Origin: an uncultured Cytophagaceae bacterium
GTDB taxonomy: Bacteria; Bacteroidota; Bacteroidia; Cytophagales; Spirosomataceae
Assembly: GCA_903907745.1 (NCBI GenBank)
Contig: CAIVPF010000103.1
Span: forward strand, 1-35,983
Reading direction: 5' to 3'
Length of the DNA stretch: 35,983 nt
The notes beneath the pieces were generated by a model, which had not been told where the DNA came from, did not search any database, and saw only the letters and a list, made by a program, of their open reading frames with translations. The translations under genes were made by a program, and so were the position numbers. Of this stretch, positions 1-6,024 are shown in pieces; within the stretch, counting starts at the first letter, position 1, and each line of letters begins with the position of its first letter.

Positions 1-1021
1 ACCCTTGAACCGTATCCACGAAACATTGGACTTTATCTGGATGAATATCCGGATAAACACCATGGCCTAAATTCGCAATATAGCGCTGTATCCCAAATTG
101 CTGAATCATTTTCTTCGTTTCCGCTTCCACCGTTTTGAAATCACCATATAGCGCGCATGGATCTAAATTTCCTTGAAGGGTTTTGTTCGGTCCCACGAGC
201 GAACGGGATTCCGCGATATCCATGTTCCAGTCTAAGCCAATCGTCGCACAATTCAATGCCGCCATTTCTTTTCGGGCAAAAAACGCACCTTTGGCAAATA
301 AAGTCACCGGAACATTCATCACCGCATCGCAAATTTGCTTTAAATAAGGTGTCGAAAATTCCGAATACTGCACCGGCGAAAGAATTCCCGCCCACGAATC
401 AAAGACCTGAATCAAATTCGCACCCGCAGCCACTTGGGCATTCAAATAAGAAATGGTGGAATTCGTAATTTTTTGCAACAACGCATGCGCCAATTCCGGC
501 TCCGCATACATCATTTTTTTCGCTTGCGAAAAGGTTTTGGAACCCTTCCCTTCCACCATATAACAGAAAATCGTAAAAGGGGCACCCGCAAAACCGATTA
601 AGGGAACTTTACCTGCTAATTCCTTCTTGACAATCTTAATCGCATCCAATACATATTTTAAATCCTCCTCTGGCTCCGCATCCCGAATCTGCGCCAAATC
701 AGCCAGAGATCGAATCACTTTTGGGAAAACCGGACCTTTTTGTTCCTCCATCACATAGGGCAAGCCCATCGCCTCAGGAACCACCAAGATATCTGAAAAA
801 ATAATTGCTGCATCAACGCCAAAACGAGTAACCGGCTGAATCGTCACCTCAGCTGCCATTTCTGGATGCGTCGCGAGTCCAATAAAAGATCCGGCCTTCG
901 CACGAACCTCCCGGTATTCAGGTAAAATCCGGCCTGCCTGGCGCATCACCCACACGGGAATTCGTTCTACCTCCTGGCCTAATGCGGCGCGCAACAATAA
1001 GTCGTTTTGTAATTTTTCCAT
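1..1021 (-). CDS. hemE: Uroporphyrinogen decarboxylase, C-terminus cut by window edge
   Basis: This enzyme removes the four acetate carboxyl groups of uroporphyrinogen III to give coproporphyrinogen III, a cytosolic step of heme synthesis. Translating from the ATG at 1021 gives 340 codons up to the window edge without a stop. The N-terminal family signature is clear ([15 protein letters not shown] at about residues 23-37, including the substrate-binding Arg), followed by [12 protein letters not shown] and [13 protein letters not shown]. The Asp of FSDI and the later Tyr/His positions fit the active-site cleft. The C-terminal [10 protein letters not shown] and [13 protein letters not shown] motifs are also present. 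The family is usually about 340-355 residues, so only the last few residues should be missing. It is divergently arranged with ysxC across a repeat-filled spacer, and a -7 box TACCTTTG lies 11 bases upstream of the start. Confidence 0.96.
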   Translation of the reverse strand, partial: MEKLQNDLLLRAALGQEVERIPVWVMRQAGRILPEYREVRAKAGSFIGLATHPEMAAEVTIQPVTRFGVDAAIIFSDILVVPEAMGLPYVMEEQKGPVFPKVIRSLADLAQIRDAEPEEDLKYVLDAIKIVKKELAGKVPLIGFAGAPFTIFCYMVEGKGSKTFSQAKKMMYAEPELAHALLQKITNSTISYLNAQVAAGANLIQVFDSWAGILSPVQYSEFSTPYLKQICDAVMNVPVTLFAKGAFFARKEMAALNCATIGLDWNMDIAESRSLVGPNKTLQGNLDPCALYGDFKTVEAETKKMIQQFGIQRYIANLGHGVYPDIHPDKVQCFVDTVQG

Positions 1022-1031
1022 TTTGAAGGTA

Positions 1032-1039
1032 CAAAGGTA
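1032..1039 (-). promoter_or_regulatory. Predicted -7 promoter element of hemE
   Basis: On the minus strand these bases read TACCTTTG, an exact match to the Bacteroidota -7 consensus TAnnTTTG, 11 bases upstream of the hemE ATG. No TTTG-type -33 element is seen at the expected distance; that region is low-complexity and then heptad repeat. The box overlaps a heptad unit (AGGTAAG on the plus strand, 1035-1041). Confidence 0.6.
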
Positions 1040-1050
1040 AGGGAAAATTT

Positions 1051-1271
1051 AGGTAATAGGTAATAAGTATTAGGTAATAAGTATTAGGTAATAGGTATTA
1101 GGTAATAGGTATTAGGTAATAGGTAATAAGTATTAGGTAAGAGGTATTAGGTAATAGGTAATAAGTATTAGGTAAGAGGTATTAGGTAATAGGTAATAAG
1201 TATTAGGTAAGAGGTAATAGGTAATAAGTAATAAGGGAAAATTAGGTAAGAGGTATTATATAACAGGTATT
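1051..1271 (+). repeat. Heptad tandem array, left arm
   Basis: A 7-bp unit with consensus A(G/A)GTA(A/T)(T/G) runs in strict phase for 26 copies from 1051 to 1232 (variants AGGTAAT, AAGTATT, AGGTATT, AGGTAAG, one AAGTAAT). After an 11-base interruption a few decayed units follow to 1271. Inside it three tandem copies of a 35-bp super-unit made of five heptads lie at 1114-1148, 1149-1183 and 1184-1218; the first two are identical and the third differs by one base. No coding potential is seen here. Confidence 0.95.
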
Positions 1272-1317
1272 TAAAACAATTTATATTCAAGAAAAATAAG
1301 ATTGATGATAGTCTTCT

Positions 1318-1387
1318 AATACTTAATACTTAATACCTAATACTTATTACCTCTTACCTAATACCTCTTACCTAATACTTATTACCT
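1318..1387 (-). repeat. Heptad tandem array, right arm, inverted
   Basis: Ten in-phase heptads of the same family in reverse complement (AATACTT, AATACCT, ATTACCT, CTTACCT). The last 28 bases (1360-1387) are an exact inverted copy of 1121-1148 and of 1156-1183 in the left arm, so the single strand could fold into a long hairpin around an AT-rich spacer of about 46 bp (1272-1317). The final unit ATTACCT runs directly into the -7 box of ysxC. Confidence 0.95.
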
Positions 1388-1390
1388 TTG
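1383..1390 (+). promoter_or_regulatory. Predicted -7 promoter element of ysxC
   Basis: TACCTTTG matches TAnnTTTG exactly and lies 17 bases upstream of the ysxC ATG. Its first five bases belong to the last repeat heptad. No TTTG-like -33 element is seen because that region is made of heptads, which mirrors the situation at hemE. Confidence 0.6.
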
Positions 1391-1407
1391 TAACTAAATT
1401 TACCCCT

Positions 1408-2025
1408 ATGGCCATCCCCATTACGGCAAGCTTCATCACAAGCAATACCGATTTCACGAATTGTCCGCCCGCACGCATGCCAGAATTTGCATTCATCGGA
1501 CGATCAAACGTGGGAAAATCATCCTTAATTAATTCGATTACCTTTCACAAAGGTTTGGCAAAAACCTCGCAAACACCTGGAAAAACGCAGTTGATTAACC
1601 ATTTCATCATCAACGAAAAATGGTACCTAGTCGATCTACCCGGCTACGGCTACGCCAAAGTCTCCAAGGAAAAGCGCCGCGAATTCGAAAAAATGATTTT
1701 CGATTATTTATTGCACCGCGAGAATTTAACTTGCCTGTTTGTCCTCATCGACATCCGCTTAAAACCACAAGCCGTGGACATCGAGTTCATGAACCGCATG
1801 GTGCAAGAACAAGTGCCTTTCCACATTGCCTTTACGAAAGCAGATAAATTATCTCAAAAACAAGTGCAGGATAGTGTTGAATTATATAAAAATTTCTTGC
1901 TCGAAAACTGGGAAAGCCTTCCTGACATCTTTATCACCTCGGCTGAGAAGCATGTGGGCCGCGAAGAAATTTTGAAGAACATTGAAGAATTAATTAAAAC
2001 ATCACCTTACAAAATAGGTAAATAG
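1408..2025 (+). CDS. ysxC: Ribosome biogenesis GTP-binding protein YsxC/EngB
   Basis: A TRAFAC-class GTPase needed for late assembly of the 50S ribosomal subunit in bacteria where it has been studied. All G motifs are present in the 205 residues: P-loop GRSNVGKSS at about 31-39, G2 region TPGKTQ at 57-62, G3 DLPGYG at 76-81, G4 TKAD at 143-146 and G5 TSA at 177-179. Length is normal for the family (about 195-210). The ATG at 1408 is 17 bases downstream of a TACCTTTG promoter box, which supports this start. It is followed after 32 bases by a DUF5606 gene on the same strand, probably in the same transcript. Confidence 0.97.
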   Translation: MAIPITASFITSNTDFTNCPPARMPEFAFIGRSNVGKSSLINSITFHKGLAKTSQTPGKTQLINHFIINEKWYLVDLPGYGYAKVSKEKRREFEKMIFDYLLHRENLTCLFVLIDIRLKPQAVDIEFMNRMVQEQVPFHIAFTKADKLSQKQVQDSVELYKNFLLENWESLPDIFITSAEKHVGREEILKNIEELIKTSPYKIGK

Positions 2026-2057
2026 TACTATTTTGCAGGCAAATTAAGCAAACACGC

Positions 2058-2573
2058 ATGGAATTATTGAATGAGATTGCCCACATTTCTGGGAAAAGTG
2101 GATTATTTAGAGTTTTAAAACCTACTCGAACAGGGGTGATCGTAGAGACCTTAGATGCTTTAAAGCAAAAATCAGTGGTGAGCGGCCAAACGCGTATTTC
2201 TGTCTTGAAAGACATTTCCTTGTATTTGAATGATCACCAAGATAGTACCATGCCTTTGGCAGAATTGTTTTTGAAAATCCATGAGAAGTTCAAAGGCGTT
2301 TTACCGATTGAACCAAAGAAATCCACGGACATCGAATTATATAGCACCTTAGAAACAGTGGTTCCCAATTATGATGCGGACCGTGTTTTTGCTTCTGACA
2401 TTAAGAAAATATTGAACTGGTATTTATTACTTTGCACCTTTAGCCCTGAAGCCTTCCCAGCGGAAGAACCCAAAAAAGTGGAGGCCAAAGAAAAAGCTGA
2501 ACCAAAAGAAAAAGCAGCACCTAAAGAAAAAAAGGTGGCTGAGAAAAAACCAGCGGCGAAGAAAGCCAAATAA
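2058..2573 (+). CDS. DUF5606 domain protein with Lys/Ala-rich tail
   Basis: The N-terminal part (about residues 1-135, starting MELLNEIAHISGKSGLFR) resembles the DUF5606 family found in Bacteroidota, whose function is not established. From about residue 137 to the end (171) the protein is a low-complexity, highly charged tail built from repeats such as EKAEPKEKAAPKEKK, probably disordered and strongly basic at the very end. That composition is compatible with nucleic-acid or ribosome contact, but this is inference. It follows ysxC by 32 bases and ends 7 bases before a strong terminator, so it is the last gene of that transcript. There are no signal peptide or membrane segments. Confidence 0.8.
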   Translation: MELLNEIAHISGKSGLFRVLKPTRTGVIVETLDALKQKSVVSGQTRISVLKDISLYLNDHQDSTMPLAELFLKIHEKFKGVLPIEPKKSTDIELYSTLETVVPNYDADRVFASDIKKILNWYLLLCTFSPEAFPAEEPKKVEAKEKAEPKEKAAPKEKKVAEKKPAAKKAK

Positions 2574-2580
2574 AGAACAA

Positions 2581-2611
2581 AAAAAAGTCCCGATCAAATC
2601 GGGACTTTTTT
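2581..2611. terminator. Bidirectional intrinsic terminator
   Basis: A perfect stem (AAAAAAGTCCCGAT, 3-base loop, then its complement) with an A tract on one side and a T tract on the other. It works on paper for both the DUF5606 gene (plus) and the convergent cytochrome c gene (minus), whose stop codon begins only three bases beyond the stem. Confidence 0.93.
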
Positions 2612-2613
2612 TG

Positions 2614-2940
2614 TTAACGTAAAGAGTTAATCCATTTGGCGATTTTAACCGCATCCTCCTTAGGGACATTGGTCATCGGCGCCATCGGTGGGTAACCAGG
2701 CCAGTTGGCCGGTTGTGGCTTTGCAATCAAAGACACAATTTTATCCACTGAATATTTTTTCTTCGCAACATCCTGATAGGCAGGGCCTACCAAACGTGCA
2801 TCCACTTTGTGACAAGCAAAACAAGTATATTTTTGCATCAATGGCTTAATCTCAGCCGGAAAATCTTCTGCCTTCGCTTGAAAGCCCAATGCCATTAGCC
2901 CCAAAATGGCTGATAAGAATAATTTTGTAACGTTTTTCAT
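2614..2940 (-). CDS. Periplasmic class I c-type cytochrome
   Basis: A 108-residue small monoheme cytochrome c. Residues 1-24 form a signal peptide ending in QAKA, followed by the heme-attachment motif CFACH at about 40-44 and the family sequence VDARLVGPAYQDVAKK. A methionine in the PPMAPM segment near residue 85 is the likely axial ligand, and the C-terminal helix (AVKIAKWINSLR) packs on the heme. The family resembles cytochrome c-551/552, which shuttles electrons to a terminal oxidase; the partner is not visible here. It is convergent to the DUF5606 gene and shares its terminator. Upstream (2941-2994) there is only a one-mismatch -7 box. Confidence 0.9.
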   Translation of the reverse strand: MKNVTKLFLSAILGLMALGFQAKAEDFPAEIKPLMQKYTCFACHKVDARLVGPAYQDVAKKKYSVDKIVSLIAKPQPANWPGYPPMAPMTNVPKEDAVKIAKWINSLR

Positions 2941-2994
2941 ATGTAGATTTTATTGTATTTCACAAAATAAGGCATTTTAAGGTTAATCACGAAA

Positions 2995-3819
2995 TTAATT
3001 TGTCTGAAATGCATCCACCGCGTTCCGTACACTTCCATGTTTTTCCAATAATTCGGCCGCTAATTCATCCGAAACGCCCGTTGCTTCCCGCACCATGCGA
3101 ATGGCCCGAAGTACCAATTTATGGTTACTGAGTTGCATATCGACCATTTTATTACCCCGCACGCGGCCCAACTGAATCATCACCGTCGTCGAAATCATAT
3201 TCAATACTAGTTTTTGCGCCGTACCCGATTTCATCCGGGTACTACCGGTCACAAATTCCGGGCCAACCACCACTTCGATCGGAAATCTTGCTTCCTTCGC
3301 CACTAAACTTCCCGCATTACACACAATACAACCCGTCAAAATACCCTTCGCATTCGCAGCACGTAAACCACCAATCACATAAGGAGTCCGACCCGAAGCC
3401 GCAATGCCGATCACCGTGTCTAAAGAATCAATTTGATAAGCCTCCATATCCTTCCACGCTTGTTGCTCATCATCCTCCGCATTTTCCACAGCCTTCCGAA
3501 TCGCTGAATCCCCACCGGCAATTAAACCAATGACCCAATCATGCGGCACCCCATAGGTCGGCGGACATTCCGACGCATCCACCACGCCTAATCGGCCCGA
3601 AGTCCCCGCACCAATGTAAAACAAACGTCCACCCTGTTTCATGCGTATCACAATTTCATGAACAAGCGCCTCAATGGCAGGAATGACTTTTTCCACGGCC
3701 ACTGGAACCGTTTTGTCCTCGGCATTGATTTGCCGCAACAAAGTATCCACCGTTTGTTTATCCAAATCTTCATACGAAGAACTCGATTCGGTGGCCAGCA
3801 AGGTTAAATTTTCAGCCAT
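2995..3819 (-). CDS. murQ: N-acetylmuramic acid 6-phosphate etherase
   Basis: MurQ cleaves the lactyl ether of MurNAc-6-phosphate to give GlcNAc-6-phosphate and D-lactate, a cytoplasmic step of peptidoglycan recycling. The 274-residue protein has the SIS fold signatures GRLFYIGAGTSGRLG (about 64-78), the catalytic Glu in ASECPPTYG, a second conserved Glu in ENAEDD, and the family signature GSTRMKSGTAQK near 193-204. Length is close to the family norm of about 270-300. The ATG overlaps the stop of the upstream M20 peptidase by one base (TAATG), so the two are translationally coupled. No dedicated MurNAc transporter or anhydroMurNAc kinase is seen nearby. Confidence 0.96.
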   Translation of the reverse strand: MAENLTLLATESSSSYEDLDKQTVDTLLRQINAEDKTVPVAVEKVIPAIEALVHEIVIRMKQGGRLFYIGAGTSGRLGVVDASECPPTYGVPHDWVIGLIAGGDSAIRKAVENAEDDEQQAWKDMEAYQIDSLDTVIGIAASGRTPYVIGGLRAANAKGILTGCIVCNAGSLVAKEARFPIEVVVGPEFVTGSTRMKSGTAQKLVLNMISTTVMIQLGRVRGNKMVDMQLSNHKLVLRAIRMVREATGVSDELAAELLEKHGSVRNAVDAFQTN

Positions 3820-5192
3820 TAGGATAGGGATAAACGTTGAAAATTGGCAAAAAAGTGCGGAATTGTCTCGATCCCTTTATAAAAATTAAATAAGCCATAG
3901 TGCTCATTAGGGGAGTGAATCGCATCGGAATCCAAACCAAAACCCATTAATATGGATTTAATTCCTAATTCCTTTTCAAAAAGCGCTACAATTGGAATAC
4001 TTCCCCCGCCTCGTGTAGGTACAGGATCTTTCCCAAAGGTCTCCGCTAAAGCCTCGGAAGCAGCTTGATAGGCGATGCTGTCCGTTGGCATAATATAAGC
4101 CTCCCCACCATGATGTGGTTTTACGGTAACCTTCACGCCTTTCGGCGCGATGGCCTTGAAATGTTCTGTAAATAATTTCGTAATGGTTTCGGAAGATTGA
4201 TTGGGTACCAGACGCATCGAAATTTTCGCATAGGCCATGGAAGGCAATACGGTTTTGGCGCCTTCACCGGTATAACCGCCCCAGATGCCATTAACGTCTA
4301 AAGTGGGCCGAATGGATGCCCGCTCGATCGTCGAATACCCTTTTTCGCCATGTACACTTTGGATACCCAAATCTTTTTGATAAGCATCTAAATCAAAGGG
4401 CGTTTGCGCCATCGCAGCCCGATCGGCAGCACTTAATTCATGTACCCCATCGTAAAATCCTGGAATCGTAATGTGGTTAAATTCATCGTGCATGGAGGCG
4501 ATCATTTGGCACAAAATATTAATCGGATTCGCCACAGCGCCACCATAAACACCCGAATGCAAATCTCGGTTAGGTCCTTGTACGGAGACTTCCATGTAAC
4601 TGAGGCCACGAAGTCCAACATCAATGGACGGAATATCATTCGCAATAATAGCCGTATCTGAAATCAGAATGACATCTGCTTTGAGTAATTCTTTATTTGC
4701 CTCGACAAAAATCCCTAAATGATCCGAACCCACTTCCTCCTCGCCTTCGATCATGAATTTAACATTGCAGCTTAGTTCACCGGAGGCCAACATCGCCTCA
4801 AAGGCCTTCACATGCATAAACACTTGGCCCTTATCATCGCAAGAACCCCGCGCATAAATAACCTCGTTTTTAATCACAGGTTCAAAAGGTGGACTATCCC
4901 ATAGGTCTAAGGGATCCGCGGGCTGAACATCATAATGTCCATAAACCAAAATAGTAGGGGCCGATGGATCAACCATTTTTTCACCATAAACGATAGGAAA
5001 ACCAGCTGTTTCCTCGAGACGGACCTTGTCTAAACCGGCATCCTGTAATTTGGCGGCTAACCATTCCGCGGCTTTTCGAACTGAACCTGCATAGGCAGGA
5101 TCGGCAGAAATGGAAGGAATGCGTAAAAAATCAAGTAATTCAGCTAAAAATCGATCTTGATTGGCGGATATAAAAGCTTGTGTATTTTTCAT
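3819..5192 (-). CDS. M20 family dipeptidase (metallopeptidase)
   Basis: A zinc-dependent peptidase of the M20/M25/M40 family, probably a cytosolic dipeptidase. The metal-binding and catalytic motifs are intact: YGHYDVQPADP near 85-95, SCDDKGQ near 116-122, EGEEEVGS near 151-158, and HSPNEHYG near the C-terminus. The open frame extends to a GTG at 5228, but a -7 box TATATTTG covers 5228-5235, so transcription must start inside that extension. The ATG at 5192, giving 457 residues and the family-like N-terminus MKNTQAFISANQDRF, is preferred. Its stop overlaps the murQ start (TAATG). Pairing with murQ hints at processing of cell-wall-derived peptides, but substrate specificity cannot be read from the sequence. 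Confidence 0.92.
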   Translation of the reverse strand: MKNTQAFISANQDRFLAELLDFLRIPSISADPAYAGSVRKAAEWLAAKLQDAGLDKVRLEETAGFPIVYGEKMVDPSAPTILVYGHYDVQPADPLDLWDSPPFEPVIKNEVIYARGSCDDKGQVFMHVKAFEAMLASGELSCNVKFMIEGEEEVGSDHLGIFVEANKELLKADVILISDTAIIANDIPSIDVGLRGLSYMEVSVQGPNRDLHSGVYGGAVANPINILCQMIASMHDEFNHITIPGFYDGVHELSAADRAAMAQTPFDLDAYQKDLGIQSVHGEKGYSTIERASIRPTLDVNGIWGGYTGEGAKTVLPSMAYAKISMRLVPNQSSETITKLFTEHFKAIAPKGVKVTVKPHHGGEAYIMPTDSIAYQAASEALAETFGKDPVPTRGGGSIPIVALFEKELGIKSILMGFGLDSDAIHSPNEHYGLFNFYKGIETIPHFFANFQRLSLS

Positions 5193-5227
5193 AAATAGGG
5201 GGAAAGAGGTGCTTAAGACCTCGCTCA

Positions 5228-5235
5228 CAAATATA
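5228..5235 (-). promoter_or_regulatory. Predicted -7 element for the M20 peptidase-murQ operon
   Basis: TATATTTG on the minus strand matches TAnnTTTG and lies 35 bases upstream of the chosen ATG at 5192 and just after the plsY stop. It decides the start codon of the peptidase because the longer open frame begins within the box. Confidence 0.55.
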
Positions 5236-5253
5236 AAAAAAAATACGCTTGGA

Positions 5254-5892
5254 TTACTTTTTCCGAGGGATTAGATACATCCGATTTTCCGTTCCTTGGA
5301 AAATTCGTAGGATGTTTTTTCGGTGCGTAAAGACCACTAAAAAAGCTAGAAATGAGCCGAAATAAATGATGATGGGTAACTCTTGGCCGAATAGACCTAA
5401 ACTAAGCATGATCGGAAAGGCTAGGGAGGCGACCATACTTCCTAAGGAGACGTATTTAGAAATGGCAAACACCAATAAAAAAATTAAAATACTAACTAAG
5501 GCTGCTTGAGGATGTAAGGCTAAAACCATGCCAAGGGTCGTTGCAACACCTTTGCCTCCTTTGAAATCACAAAAAATAGGTAATAAATGACCCATTACCG
5601 CAAGAAATCCAAAAAGGATTTTAAGGGTTACGCAGGTCTGCCAATCAACCAAGCGGAAATAGAATAAAACGGCCGCAAGTCCCGTAGCTAAAAAGCCTTT
5701 AAATGCATCTACAAACAAAACGATGGAACCAGCTTTTCGGCCTAATACCCGGAAGGTATTCGTAGCGCCGGCATTCCCACTGCCGTGTTCTCGGATGTCC
5801 ACTTGATGGTAGGTCTCGCCATACCAAAGGGCGGTTGGGATTGAACCTAGCAGGTAACTCAAAATACACAATCCAACAATCAAAAAAACCAT
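5254..5892 (-). CDS. plsY: Acyl-phosphate:glycerol-3-phosphate acyltransferase PlsY
   Basis: An inner-membrane enzyme that transfers an acyl group from acyl-phosphate to sn-glycerol-3-phosphate, the first acylation in phospholipid synthesis. Acyl-phosphate is supplied by PlsX, encoded at 16607 in this window. The 212 residues contain the conserved cytosolic motifs: GSIPTALW near 16-23, REHGSGNAGATNTFR near 34-48 and FKGGKGVATTLG near 110-121. About five hydrophobic membrane segments separate them. Length is typical of the family. A well-formed promoter with -33 TTTG, 20-base spacer and TATATTTG lies upstream at 5934-5965, so it is probably transcribed on its own, with the M20-murQ unit starting from a separate promoter downstream. 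Confidence 0.96.
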   Translation of the reverse strand: MVFLIVGLCILSYLLGSIPTALWYGETYHQVDIREHGSGNAGATNTFRVLGRKAGSIVLFVDAFKGFLATGLAAVLFYFRLVDWQTCVTLKILFGFLAVMGHLLPIFCDFKGGKGVATTLGMVLALHPQAALVSILIFLLVFAISKYVSLGSMVASLAFPIMLSLGLFGQELPIIIYFGSFLAFLVVFTHRKNILRIFQGTENRMYLIPRKK

Positions 5893-5933
5893 GTTTCAAA
5901 TTAGATCCTACCCTTCTTCAGGCAGGTGATGTT

Positions 5934-5965
5934 CAAATATAGAACGCAAAGATCCTAAAATCAAA
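5934..5965 (-). promoter_or_regulatory. Predicted Bacteroidota-type promoter of plsY
   Basis: On the minus strand TTTG (5965-5962), exactly 20 bases, then TATATTTG (5941-5934). Both elements and the spacing fit the phylum consensus. The predicted transcript would have a leader of about 35 bases. Confidence 0.7.
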
Positions 5966-6024
5966 TACCTTAAATAAATTCTTGAAATGTTTAAATTTCC
6001 GTCTTTATATTATACCAATAATGC

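Noticed and set aside
157-468. Open frame on the plus strand opposite hemE
   Set aside because: It lies antisense to a well-conserved enzyme gene and its translation resembles nothing; it is a shadow of hemE codon structure.
1051-1387. Repeat arrays as a CRISPR locus
   Set aside because: Units are only 7 bp, contiguous, without unique spacers, and no cas genes are near.
2369-2669. Two Phe-rich open frames opposite the DUF5606 gene
   Set aside because: They are the complement of the Lys/Glu-rich tail codons and overlap the terminator; no family or start signal supports them.
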